From NCBI GenBank assembly GCA_001802655.1, contig MGZO01000071.1, positions 44,160-65,243 of the forward strand: DNA of 21,084 nt, read 5' to 3'. Origin of the DNA: Hydrogenophilales bacterium RIFOXYD1_FULL_62_11. Its GTDB lineage: Bacteria > Pseudomonadota > Gammaproteobacteria > Burkholderiales > Thiobacillaceae. This document shows positions 13,431 to 21,084 of the stretch, piece by piece. Below the pieces are notes generated by a model. It ran no database searches, was not told where the DNA came from, and worked only from the letters and a program-made list of their open reading frames with translations. How positions within the stretch are numbered: the first letter of the stretch is position 1; each line of letters starts with the position of its first letter. The translations under genes and the position numbers were made by a program.

Positions 13431-15419
13431 TTAACGCAAGAGAGCGGAGACGTCGAGAATCAGCGAGACGCCGCCATCCCCGAGAATCGTGGCGCCCGAA
13501 ATACCCGGCACCTTGCGGAAATTGGATTCCAGATTTTTGACCACGACCTGCTGCTGCCCGACCAGGCCATCGACCAGCAGAGCGGCCTTCTTCCCTTCAG
13601 CTTCGAGGATGACGATGATGCCCTGCGAGGGATCGGAGTACATCGGCTCGATATCGAACAGTTCATACAGGAGAATCAGGGGCAGATATTCTTCGCGCAC
13701 CTTGACCACTTTGCCCTGGCCTGCAATCTCCTTGACGTCGACTGCCATCGGCTGCAGGGACTCTATGACGTAGCCCAAGGGCAGGATGTACACCTCATCG
13801 CCCACCTTGACCGACATGCCATCGAGAATCGCCAGCGTCAGCGGCAGCGAAATGGAAATGGTGCTGCCGGAACCCGGCGTCGAGCGGATTTCAACGGTGC
13901 CGCCCATCGCGGAAATATTGCGCTTAACTACGTCCATGCCCACGCCACGACCCGACACGTCGGTGACGACTTCCGCCGTCGAGAATCCGGGGGCGAAAAT
14001 CAGCTGCCACACATCGATGTCGGGCATGGTTTCCGACACGTTCAAACCTTGCTGCATGGCCTTGGCGAGAATCCGGTCACGGCTGAGTCCGCCGCCATCA
14101 TCGGTAACTTCAATCACGATATTTCCGCCTTGATGCGCGGCTGACAAAATCAGCTTGCCGGTTTCACTTTTACCGGTAGTACGGCGCTGTTCGGGCATTT
14201 CGATGCCATGATCCACGCTGTTACGAACCAGGTGGGTCAGCGGATCGACGATGCGCTCGATCAAGCCTTTGTCGAGTTCGGTGGCAGCACCGCGCGTGAT
14301 GATCTCAACTTTTTTACCGAGTTTGGCAGCCAGATCGCGCACCATGCGCGGGAAGCGCGAGAACACGTAGTCCATCGGCATCATGCGGATCGACATCACG
14401 GCTTCCTGCAAGTCTCGCGTGTTGCGCGCCAGCTGGTTGGCGCTGTTGAGCAAGCGCTCGTGAATCAGAGGATCCAGCGCCAGGATGCGCTGCTCAATCA
14501 TGGCCTGGGTGATCACCAGTTCGCCCACCAGGTTAATTAGCTGATCGACCTTTTCGACCCCCACCCGAATGGACGAGGATTCCTGCGAGCCGGCTTCCTT
14601 GTCGGTGGCGCGCCGCCCAGGATTCCTGGCTTCGACTGGCGGCGCAGCAACAGCCACCGCCGAAACAGGTTCGGCTTCCACGGCAGGGGCGACCTCAACT
14701 GCAGCAGGTGCACTGGCGAGGGATGGTAAGCCTGCTGAACCGTGGGTGATGTTGAGGTCGTCCGGGTCGAGCACAAATGAGCAGATCGCGACGATATCGT
14801 CCTGACTTTCGCCGGTGATCAGCGTAAAGGCCACCCGCTTGTCCGCGAGCACCTCCTGAACGATCTCCCCCAACAAACCCAGCTCGGTCGCCAGCGCGTC
14901 CACATCGCGTTGCGGCACATCGGGAAGTTCGATCCGAAAGCAGAAATTGCCGTCGGCATCTGCTACGGGCGTAGCGCTGGCAACAGGGGCTTCAACGGGT
15001 TGGGGAGCGGCTGCGGCCGGGGCAGCAACCGTGCCCTTTGACAGGGCGGCGAGCCGTGCGCTGACGCTGGAAACCGCAGCCTGATCAACGGCCGTGCCAT
15101 GGTGATGTCCACCCATGAGCATGGTCAGCACATCCTTCGACACCAGGAACGCATCGACATGTTCGGGGGTCAGCGCCATCTCGCCCTTGCGAATCCGGTC
15201 GAGCAGCGATTCCAGGGTATGGGTGACTTCAGTGATGTCGTTGAAGCCGAAGGTAGCGGCGCCGCCCTTGATGGAATGCGCTGCGCGAAAGATCGCATTG
15301 AGATCCTCGCTATCCGGATCGGCCACATCGATATCCAGCAACAGTTTCTCCATTTCCGCGAGCAGTTCATCTGCCTCGTCGAAAAACACCTGGTAAAACT
15401 GGCTCATATCAATCGTCAT
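13431..15419 (-). CDS. cheA: CheA, chemotaxis histidine kinase
   Basis: CheA autophosphorylates under receptor control and passes phosphate to CheY and CheB. All five domains can be recognised in 662 residues. P1 (1-105) has the phosphorylated His48 in AAHSIKGGAATFGF, the same number as in E. coli. A P2-like CheY/CheB-binding domain lies at about 157-227 between two Ala/Pro/Val-rich linkers (130-155 and 230-265). P3, the dimerisation helices, starts near 284 (VEKVDQLINLVGEL). The P4 kinase domain has the N box RNSVDHG (399-405), G1 DDGGG (440-444) and GRGVGMD (490-496). P5, the CheW-like domain, runs from about 533 to the end. P1 is followed by a GGHHHG run (103-108). ATG 15419 has GGAG eight bases upstream. 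It is the first gene of the chemotaxis operon. Confidence 0.98.
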   Translation of the reverse strand: MTIDMSQFYQVFFDEADELLAEMEKLLLDIDVADPDSEDLNAIFRAAHSIKGGAATFGFNDITEVTHTLESLLDRIRKGEMALTPEHVDAFLVSKDVLTMLMGGHHHGTAVDQAAVSSVSARLAALSKGTVAAPAAAAPQPVEAPVASATPVADADGNFCFRIELPDVPQRDVDALATELGLLGEIVQEVLADKRVAFTLITGESQDDIVAICSFVLDPDDLNITHGSAGLPSLASAPAAVEVAPAVEAEPVSAVAVAAPPVEARNPGRRATDKEAGSQESSSIRVGVEKVDQLINLVGELVITQAMIEQRILALDPLIHERLLNSANQLARNTRDLQEAVMSIRMMPMDYVFSRFPRMVRDLAAKLGKKVEIITRGAATELDKGLIERIVDPLTHLVRNSVDHGIEMPEQRRTTGKSETGKLILSAAHQGGNIVIEVTDDGGGLSRDRILAKAMQQGLNVSETMPDIDVWQLIFAPGFSTAEVVTDVSGRGVGMDVVKRNISAMGGTVEIRSTPGSGSTISISLPLTLAILDGMSVKVGDEVYILPLGYVIESLQPMAVDVKEIAGQGKVVKVREEYLPLILLYELFDIEPMYSDPSQGIIVILEAEGKKAALLVDGLVGQQQVVVKNLESNFRKVPGISGATILGDGGVSLILDVSALLR

Positions 15420-15535
15420 GTTTGAAACTCCGTTGTGTGCGCGTTGCTTGCTTTGTCGCGGATGTACATTGGTTTAGACCGGATACCCTGATTAATCGCG
15501 CAAGAAAAAATGGCCAGACGCGATAGTCAGGCTTT

Positions 15536-15562
15536 ATATCGGCAGGATTTCGGGATTCTTCA
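15536..15562 (-). promoter_or_regulatory. FliA (sigma-28)-like promoter of the chemotaxis operon
   Basis: On the minus strand, TGAA (15562-15559), 15 bases, then GCCGATAT (15543-15536). The FliA pattern is TAAA-N15-GCCGATAA, so the -10 matches in seven of eight places and the core -35 in three of four, with exact spacing. Transcription would begin near 15530, leaving a leader of about 110 bases before cheA. The position ahead of the first che gene fits class 3 flagellar control. Confidence 0.55.
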
Positions 15563-15639
15563 TGCTGCGTAGTACCAAAAGCACAGCGCAGGCATGAATT
15601 TTGTTTGACTGGCGAACTTGAAAAACAGACAAGCCAACG

Positions 15640-15656
15640 CTCGCCCGGATGGCGAG
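15640..15656 (-). terminator. Possible terminator after flgL
   Basis: CTCGCC and GGCGAG form a perfect six-pair stem with a five-base loop, 36 bases beyond the flgL stop. On the minus strand a T-rich stretch ending in TGTTTTT follows about 12 bases after the stem. The distance makes it a weak intrinsic terminator. If real, it separates flgKL from the chemotaxis operon. The other bases of 15420-15692 hold the cheA promoter and leader, and I see no other gene. Confidence 0.35.
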
Positions 15657-15692
15657 GTGGTGGTTAACGATACAAAGCGTCGAAGCCGTACA

Positions 15693-16607
15693 TTAAATGA
15701 AGTTGAACAGCGACAGCCCGGATGTTTTCGCAAACGATTTTTGCGCGGCTTCGAGCATGACCTGCTGCTGCGACAGCTGGGTGATCGCCTGGGTGTAATC
15801 CAGATCCTGCAGCTCGGACAGAAGCTGGCTGTATTGCAGGGCACGGTCCGATCCCACGTCGTCGAGCCTGTCGAGTTCCTGCAGGCCCGTTCCCATCGCT
15901 GCCCGCGCGGTCAGCACGTTGTCCAGCGCAAGATCCATGTTGGCACCGGCGGTTGCCAGTCCTGTGGCCAGGTTAGTCGTACCGGGCGTATTCAACAGGT
16001 TCACGAGGTCCGTCAGGGTCTTGAATACATCCGACGCACCGCCAGATGGCAAACCACCCTGGAACACGATCGATCCTGGCGTATTGGTTGCCATCAGGCG
16101 GGTCGCATCGACCTGCAGCTTCTGCTGCCCGGCGTCGCCCTGATAAGTCGCGCCCGTGGCCGTCTGGACAAACGGCTGGGTCGTGCTCTTCAAACCGGAA
16201 AACACAAAGTTGCCTTCCGAGTCGCGGCTATTGGCGTAGCCCAGCAGTTGCTGCAGGCGGCCATTCAGTTCGGTCGCCATGAAGCTGCGCTCGGAATCGC
16301 CCAGCGAGGCATTCGCGGCTGAGTTGATGCTGTCCATGACATCCTGCATCAGCTCGGTCACCCCGCCTAGTGTGCCTTCGACCTGGCTCATCGTGTTTTT
16401 TGCATACGAGCGGTTGACGTCATATTGCTTGTTGATCGATTGCGACTGCGTGATATCGAGCGCACGCGTGGCCGCCACCGGATCGTCGGACGGGCTGAGA
16501 ATGCGGCGGCCGCTTGAAATCTGTTCCTGGGTTTTTTGCAGCCGGCTTTGCAACTCGCCGAGGCGGTTGGCACCGGTTTCAAACATGAGTTGGGTGCTGA
16601 TGCGCAT
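15693..16607 (-). CDS. flgL: FlgL, hook-filament junction protein 3 (HAP3)
   Basis: FlgL forms the ring between FlgK and the flagellin filament. The product has 304 residues (E. coli 317). It begins with MRISTQLMFETGANRLGELQ and continues to ISSGRRILSPSDDPVAATRAL, the flagellin-like N-terminal coiled coil with its family hallmark. The C-terminal helix (TQLSQQQVMLEAAQKSFAKT) pairs with it in the assembled ring. The middle part (about 140-230) is the variable surface domain. ATG 16607 has GGAG eight bases upstream and lies only 12 bases after flgK, so flgKL are co-transcribed. It is exported by the FliPQR gate. Confidence 0.96.
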   Translation of the reverse strand: MRISTQLMFETGANRLGELQSRLQKTQEQISSGRRILSPSDDPVAATRALDITQSQSINKQYDVNRSYAKNTMSQVEGTLGGVTELMQDVMDSINSAANASLGDSERSFMATELNGRLQQLLGYANSRDSEGNFVFSGLKSTTQPFVQTATGATYQGDAGQQKLQVDATRLMATNTPGSIVFQGGLPSGGASDVFKTLTDLVNLLNTPGTTNLATGLATAGANMDLALDNVLTARAAMGTGLQELDRLDDVGSDRALQYSQLLSELQDLDYTQAITQLSQQQVMLEAAQKSFAKTSGLSLFNFI

Positions 16608-16619
16608 GACTATGACTCC

Positions 16620-18263
16620 TTATCGGCCGATCGAAAGCAACACGTCGAACAGTTCGCTGGCGATTTGCATGACCTTGCCTGCGGCCTGATACGCCTGCTG
16701 GTAACGCAGCAAATTAGCTGCCTCTTCGTCCAGATTGACGCCCGACTCGTTTTGCAGGGCAGTCGTGGCTTCGGTCAGCAGTTTTCCGGCCGCGCTGCTG
16801 GTGACTTCAAGTTCACGGGTTTTGTTGCCGACCTGGCTCACCAGCTGGGAATAGGCGCCCTGATAACTGATCGTGCCATTGCCCAGCGTGTTGGTGGTTT
16901 GCAGCGCGACCAGCGACAAAGCATTGCTGTTGTCGCCCACGGCACCGGGCTGGCCGGCAGCAGCAAGCTTGACCGGATCGGTGATCGCCACGCCAAAAGC
17001 CGATGCCCCATTGACGGTCGGCCGGATCAGGAAGCTGTCGCCTGCGACTGCACCCGCAGTCAAACTCAGGGTCACCCCATCGATCGTCTGCGGAAAACTG
17101 TTAAAAGTAGTGGGCGTGTTGTCGGACAAGCGGGTGAGCGTGTAGCTGGTGCCGCCATTGAATTGCAGTTTGTAATCGCTGATGGTCAGCGCCTTGGCAT
17201 CATTGGCGCTGCCGATGCTGGCCGTGAGCACGGCAGTGCCGGTGTTTTGTCCATGCGCCCCCACTACGGGGGAACCCATCGCAAAAAGAGGGTTGCCCGT
17301 TGAACCGTCAAGGCCAAACCCCGCCTGGTGCATTTCGTTGAAACTACTGGCCAGCCCGATGGCTACCCGACCCAGCGCATTTTGCGCCGGCTCCAGTGAT
17401 TGACTGCGGAAAGCGAGCAGCCCCCCCAGTTGGCCGCCAGCCAGCGCCGACTCGGCCAGCGATACCAGACTGCCGTTGCTGGCGCGATAGGCGACTTCAA
17501 GCTTTTCAGGGTTGGTCTGGGATGCCACATTGGTGAGCGAATAAGTTGCCACCCCCACCACCAGTGGCTGGCCATTGCCGATAAACACGTTGTAGTCACT
17601 GCCCTGCCCGACCACCGTGACCTTGATTTGCTTGTTCAACTCCATCAGCAGCTGGTCGCGCTGGTCGAGCAGATCGTTTGGGGGTTGACCGCTCGCCCGT
17701 TCGGCCTTGCCGATCGCGTCGTTCAGCTGGGCGATTTGTTGGCCATAAGCGTTGATATCGGAGACGCTGGATTGAATCTGGCCATTCAGGCTGCGCTCGA
17801 TTTCATCGAGTCGTCCCTCCAGGCTGTGAAAACGGGTGGCCAGCGATTCTGCGTTCGACAAGACGGTTTGCCGCGCCGGGATCGACGTTGGATTCGACGC
17901 CATGTTCTGCAGGCCGGCGAAAAAGTCCTGCATGGCAGGCGACAGGCCGGTGTTGGGGTCAGCCAGCAGGTTGTCGATCTGCTTCATCTGAGCGTAGTAG
18001 CTATCCAGGCCACTCTTGGTGGTCTGTGCAGACTGCACCTGGTTGCCCAGATACTCGTTGTAGACGCGCTTGATCGTGGAAACATCAACCCCTTGCCCGA
18101 GGAAGCCAAAACCAAAGTTCTGCGCCTTCGCGGCGCCCTGAACGATGACCTGCCGGTTATAGCCCGGGGTAGCGGCATTCGCGATGTTATGGCCAGTCGT
18201 GCTGATCCCGACCTGCGCGGCGGCGAGTGCACTTTGGCCAATACTGAGGATGCTGGATGCCAT
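16620..18263 (-). CDS. flgK: FlgK, hook-filament junction protein 1 (HAP1)
   Basis: FlgK is the first junction ring on the hook tip. The product is 547 residues, equal to the E. coli protein. It has the typical N-terminal rod/hook signature (ILSIGQSALAAAQVGISTTG then HNIANAATPGYNRQ) and the C-terminal helix ANLLRYQQAYQAAGKVMQIAS. These terminal coiled coils build the inner tube. The central 200-450 region carries the variable outer domains. ATG 18263 has no strong Shine-Dalgarno. The 100 bases before it include a FliA-like promoter, in keeping with flgKL being late flagellar genes in other proteobacteria. Confidence 0.97.
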   Translation of the reverse strand: MASSILSIGQSALAAAQVGISTTGHNIANAATPGYNRQVIVQGAAKAQNFGFGFLGQGVDVSTIKRVYNEYLGNQVQSAQTTKSGLDSYYAQMKQIDNLLADPNTGLSPAMQDFFAGLQNMASNPTSIPARQTVLSNAESLATRFHSLEGRLDEIERSLNGQIQSSVSDINAYGQQIAQLNDAIGKAERASGQPPNDLLDQRDQLLMELNKQIKVTVVGQGSDYNVFIGNGQPLVVGVATYSLTNVASQTNPEKLEVAYRASNGSLVSLAESALAGGQLGGLLAFRSQSLEPAQNALGRVAIGLASSFNEMHQAGFGLDGSTGNPLFAMGSPVVGAHGQNTGTAVLTASIGSANDAKALTISDYKLQFNGGTSYTLTRLSDNTPTTFNSFPQTIDGVTLSLTAGAVAGDSFLIRPTVNGASAFGVAITDPVKLAAAGQPGAVGDNSNALSLVALQTTNTLGNGTISYQGAYSQLVSQVGNKTRELEVTSSAAGKLLTEATTALQNESGVNLDEEAANLLRYQQAYQAAGKVMQIASELFDVLLSIGR

Positions 18264-18314
18264 TTGACTGGGCCCGGAAGGATTTCGGAGGAGACGGAAG
18301 ACCGCTCAATTGAA

Positions 18315-18341
18315 GAATCGGCCGACTGGGCCATAACTTGA
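18315..18341 (-). promoter_or_regulatory. FliA (sigma-28)-like promoter before flgK
   Basis: On the minus strand, TCAAGTTA (18341-18334), 11 bases, then GCCGATTC (18322-18315). Compared with TAAAGTTT-N11-GCCGATAA this gives six of eight matches in each half and exact spacing. It sits in the gap between flgJ and flgK, with the start point expected about 45 bases before the flgK ATG. flgK of enteric bacteria has a class 3 promoter at the same place, which supports the call. Confidence 0.45.
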
Positions 18342-18363
18342 ATGCTTAAGTCGAATTTTTGAA

Positions 18364-19362
18364 TCAGCCGGTTTCGACCAGGCGAATGACGCTCATCAGC
18401 TTCTGGGCGTAATTCGGGTCGGTGGCGTAGCCAGCCTGTTGCAATCCCTGGGCAAACCCGGCCGCGTTGTGTCCCGCTGCCAGGACATTCTGGTAGCGCG
18501 CATTGCCACTCAGCAGCTTGCCGTAGTCACGGAAAGAGTCGGCATAGGAATCGTAGGCACGGAACGTATCCACCTGTTTTTGCGGCTTGCCGTTGACGTA
18601 TTCGGTGGTGACGATGTCGACGGTGCGCCCGGTCCAGCTGCCGCCTGCCTTGATGCCGAACAGGTTATGGCTGTTCTGGCCGTCCGCACCGCGAATTTCC
18701 GCCCTGCCCCAACCCGTTTCGAGCGCGGCCTGACCCATCATGAAGTGGGCAGGAATGCCACTGCTGGCGCTGGCTGCCTGCGCGTGAGGCAGCAGGCGCT
18801 GCACAAAGGATTCAACATGGGCGGGCACATCGCCCTTGCGCGCGGATGCTGCGGGCGATGCCGGCACAGTGGCTGCGGTCAGCTGGGCCGGCACATTCAG
18901 GGAATACGCCTGTATGGCTTCGGGCGTGAGCCGCAACGCCGCACTCGCCTGGCCATCCGCAGCCGTCAACGGTTTCGCGCCAGACGCGGGTTTCACCTCA
19001 AGCGGCAAACCCGGCGCATTGAGTGCCCCCTGATTCGCCGCTTCGCCTGCAGACTGCTCCATGCTGCGCGAGAGTTGGCGCATCATCACATCGGCCAGAC
19101 CGACGCCCCGGCTGGCGAGCCGCTGGGTCAGCTGCTGGTCGAGCATCGAGGTGTACATGCGGGTCTGTTCGTTGTCGAACATGCCTTCTTTGGGAGTGGC
19201 GTCGCGCATGCTTTTCATCAGCATGTTCATGAACACCGCCTCAAACTGCTGTGCGGCGGCTTTCAGCGCCTCGGGCGAGGATTGCGCCGCGCCGAGCTTG
19301 AGCTGATTGAGGCTGTTGGCGTCAATCGCCAGTCCGGAAGAAATGTCTGTGTTGATGGCCAT
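18364..19362 (-). CDS. flgJ: FlgJ, rod cap and peptidoglycan hydrolase
   Basis: FlgJ caps the growing rod in the periplasm and cuts a hole in peptidoglycan for it. The product of 332 residues has both parts. Residues 1-105 are the rod-cap domain (AAAQQFEAVFMNMLMKSMRDA, then MFDNEQTRMYTSMLDQQL). After an Ala/Pro-rich linker (about 110-180), residues 180-332 are a glucosaminidase-type domain with catalytic Glu215 in MGQAALETGWG and the motif NLFGIKAGGSW. This two-domain form is typical of beta- and gammaproteobacteria; other groups have only the cap domain. ATG 19362 has GAGGG eight bases before it, and the gene starts 15 bases after flgI. It should be exported by the flagellar type III route, so it has no signal peptide. 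Confidence 0.97.
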   Translation of the reverse strand: MAINTDISSGLAIDANSLNQLKLGAAQSSPEALKAAAQQFEAVFMNMLMKSMRDATPKEGMFDNEQTRMYTSMLDQQLTQRLASRGVGLADVMMRQLSRSMEQSAGEAANQGALNAPGLPLEVKPASGAKPLTAADGQASAALRLTPEAIQAYSLNVPAQLTAATVPASPAASARKGDVPAHVESFVQRLLPHAQAASASSGIPAHFMMGQAALETGWGRAEIRGADGQNSHNLFGIKAGGSWTGRTVDIVTTEYVNGKPQKQVDTFRAYDSYADSFRDYGKLLSGNARYQNVLAAGHNAAGFAQGLQQAGYATDPNYAQKLMSVIRLVETG

Positions 19363-19377
19363 TGGATGCGCCCTCGC

Positions 19378-20475
19378 TTAAATGACTTCCAGCTCGGCGT
19401 GCAGCGCACCCGAAGCTTTCAGGGCCTGCAAAATCGCCAGCAAATCCTGCGGGGTTGCACCCACGGAATTCAGCGCTTTCACGACATCAGCCAGCGACGC
19501 ACTGGACCTGAGCAGCATGACCTCGCCTTCCTTGGCGGTAATTTCGATCTGAGCATCCTGCGTGACCACTGTTTGCCCGCTGGAAAAGGGTGCGGGCTGG
19601 CTCACGTTCGATGTCGTGCTGATCACCACCGACAGATTGCCGTGGGAGACCGCACTGCGGTCGAGCGTCACCGCCTGGTTCATCACCACCGAACCGGTGC
19701 GCGCGTTGATGATGACCTTGGCCATTGCCTGCGCCGGGCTGACGTCGAGGCTTTCCACCGCGCCGAGAAAGGCGACCCGCTCGCTTTCGCCGACCGGCGT
19801 GCGCACCGCAATCACCCGACCGTTGATGGCACGCGCGACGTCCTTGCCGAAGCGCGCGTTCACGGCATCCACCACCCGGCTGGCCGTGGTGAAGTCGCTC
19901 TGCCGCAGTTCCAGATTGATGCTGCCGGATTCGCCCAGCGCGGTTGCGACGGTGCGCTCGACCGTTGCGCCGGACGGAATGCGCCCCACGCTCAGATGAT
20001 TGATCTGCGCCTTGCTGCCACCCGCCGCTGCCCCGGCGCCACTCACGGCCAAGCTGCCCTGCGCCATGGCATAGATTTTTCCGTCTGCGCCCTTGAGCGG
20101 CGTCATCACTAGAGTGCCGCCACGCAAGCTTTTGGCATTGCCGATCGACGACACGGTGATGTCGATTCCCTGCCCGGCCTGGGCAAACGCCGGCAGGTCC
20201 GCCGTCACCATCACCGCCGCCACGTTTTTAAGCTGCATGTTGGTGCCGGCGGGCAGATTGACGCCCAGGTTGGTCAGCATGTTCATGATGCTTTGGGTGG
20301 TGAACGGCGTTTGCGTGGTCTGGTCGCCCGTGCCGTCGAGCCCCACCACCAGCCCATAGCCCACCAGCTGGTTGTTGCGCACACCCTGCATGGAGGCAAT
20401 GTCCTTGATGCGTTCGGCCTGCGCGGGGCCGCTCAGGGCGAGCGCGGCAAGCAGAATAAGGTGCGGGAATTTCAT
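19378..20475 (-). CDS. flgI: FlgI, flagellar P-ring protein
   Basis: FlgI polymerises in the periplasm into the P ring, the bushing around the rod. The product is 365 residues from ATG 20475, matching the family length. Residues 1-20 are a Sec signal peptide with a cut after GPAQA, before ERIKDIASMQGVRNN, the conserved mature N-terminus. Other family runs are GYGLVVGLDGTGDQT and KNVAAVMVTADLPAFA, and a Gly/Ala-rich centre is also typical. ATG 20475 has AAAGGG eight bases upstream. The in-frame GTG at 20484 lies within that binding site and is unlikely. The gene starts 12 bases after flgH and 15 bases before flgJ. Confidence 0.97.
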   Translation of the reverse strand: MKFPHLILLAALALSGPAQAERIKDIASMQGVRNNQLVGYGLVVGLDGTGDQTTQTPFTTQSIMNMLTNLGVNLPAGTNMQLKNVAAVMVTADLPAFAQAGQGIDITVSSIGNAKSLRGGTLVMTPLKGADGKIYAMAQGSLAVSGAGAAAGGSKAQINHLSVGRIPSGATVERTVATALGESGSINLELRQSDFTTASRVVDAVNARFGKDVARAINGRVIAVRTPVGESERVAFLGAVESLDVSPAQAMAKVIINARTGSVVMNQAVTLDRSAVSHGNLSVVISTTSNVSQPAPFSSGQTVVTQDAQIEITAKEGEVMLLRSSASLADVVKALNSVGATPQDLLAILQALKASGALHAELEVI

Positions 20476-20487
20476 TTGGACCACCCT

Positions 20488-21084
20488 TTATAGCGGGATG
20501 AAACTGAGGAAGAAGCGCGCCATCCAGCCCATCACTTCGGCCTTGTCGAAGTTTGCGCTGGTGCGGTATTCGATGCGCGCGTCGGCCACCTTGGTCGACG
20601 ACACTGTATTACCCGCCTGAATCGTGTCGGGCTGCACCACGCCCGACAGGCGGATGTATTCCGTGCCCTTGTCGAGCGCGATCTGCTTTTCACCCGCCAC
20701 CACCAGGTTGCCGTTGGGCAACACCTCGACCACGGTCACGGTGACGTTGCCAGTGAAAGTGTTGCTGGAGTTGATCGCGGAATCGTCGTCGTACTCGCTC
20801 GACGAATCGGCCGTCACGCCCAGTCCCTGAAACATCTTGAGCGGCAAGCCGACGATGTTGCCAATCGAGGACTGCAGCGCGCCGGTTTTCGAGCCGCTGG
20901 ACGAGCCCTTCTTGCCGGCTTGGGTTTTTTCGCTGATCACGATCGTCAGCGTGTCACCGACCAGGCGCGCGCTGCGATCCTCGAACAGCGGGCGAAAAGC
21001 CGATGTTTGCAAAATCGCGCCATTGGCAGGCGCCTGGGTGGCGACCGGCTGCGGGCGCGCGGTGGTCGGTTGCTGCACGATCGT
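20488..21084 (-). CDS. flgH: FlgH, flagellar L-ring lipoprotein (5' end missing)
   Basis: FlgH is an outer-membrane lipoprotein that forms the L ring. The frame is open to the right edge of the window, so the signal peptide and lipobox cysteine are not seen. About 198 residues remain. They include SAFRPLFEDRSARLVGDTLT, IVISEKTQAGK, VEVLPNGNLVVAGEKQI and the C-terminal MGWMARFFLSFIPL, all typical of FlgH. The GTG at 21078 is an internal valine codon and not a start. The gene ends 12 bases before flgI. The order flgH-flgI-flgJ is the usual one. Confidence 0.96.
   Translation of the reverse strand, partial: TIVQQPTTARPQPVATQAPANGAILQTSAFRPLFEDRSARLVGDTLTIVISEKTQAGKKGSSSGSKTGALQSSIGNIVGLPLKMFQGLGVTADSSSEYDDDSAINSSNTFTGNVTVTVVEVLPNGNLVVAGEKQIALDKGTEYIRLSGVVQPDTIQAGNTVSSTKVADARIEYRTSANFDKAEVMGWMARFFLSFIPL

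Noticed and set aside
18439..20112. Plus-strand open frame of 557 codons across flgJ and flgI
   Set aside because: It runs opposite two well-recognised genes and spans their junction, and its composition is typical of a shadow frame in GC-rich DNA.
1..21084. Search for mobile elements, tRNA, CRISPR, phage or defence genes
   Set aside because: None seen. Almost every base belongs to flagellar or chemotaxis genes, and the only long repeats are the receptor signalling domains.

Overview
This window is a continuous stretch of flagellar and chemotaxis genes from a motile Gram-negative bacterium. CheZ, an E. coli-type CheY, receptors of the Tsr/Tar length class, a two-domain FlgJ with its own peptidoglycan hydrolase, and P- and L-ring genes all fit a proteobacterium. 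CheD next to CheZ and the order cheA-cheW-mcp-cheR-cheD-cheB-cheY-cheZ suggest a betaproteobacterium, possibly a freshwater or sulfur/iron-oxidising lineage of the Nitrosomonadales type. The genus cannot be fixed from sequence reading alone. The DNA is GC-rich and looks uniform, with no insertion sequence, tRNA, rRNA, CRISPR or phage gene.

Layout. (1) 1-2040, plus strand: the end of fliO, then fliP, fliQ and fliR, the core of the flagellar type III export gate. (2) 2041-2180: a short convergent junction with small GC hairpins. (3) 2181-15419, minus strand: a complete chemotaxis operon, transcribed from high to low coordinates as cheA, cheW, four chemoreceptor genes, cheR, cheD, cheB, cheY, cheZ. 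(4) 15420-15692: the control region upstream of cheA, with a FliA (sigma-28)-like promoter and a possible terminator for flgL. (5) 15693-21084, minus strand: flgL, flgK, flgJ, flgI and the 3' part of flgH. These encode the hook-filament junction, rod-cap/muramidase, P ring and L ring.

How it works together. FliOPQR build the export gate that secretes rod, hook and filament subunits. FlgH/I/J/K/L complete the structure through the wall and outer membrane. The four receptors feed CheA through CheW. CheA phosphorylates CheY (motor) and CheB (adaptation), CheR and CheB set receptor methylation, CheD deamidates receptors, and CheZ removes phosphate from CheY. The receptors sense different things: one is Aer-like with an FAD-type PAS domain, one has an unusual histidine-bearing multi-pass membrane domain, and two have periplasmic helical-bundle domains.

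Most of the window is well-known machinery. The points that merit a second look are: three sigma-28-like promoters (before cheA, before cheY inside the operon, and before flgK); the nearly identical signalling halves of two adjacent receptor genes (222 identical residues in a row, a long direct repeat at an offset of 1620 bp); the little-described membrane sensor of the second receptor; and the split between three receptors that end in a CheR/CheB tether and one that does not. I found no clearly new biological system here.
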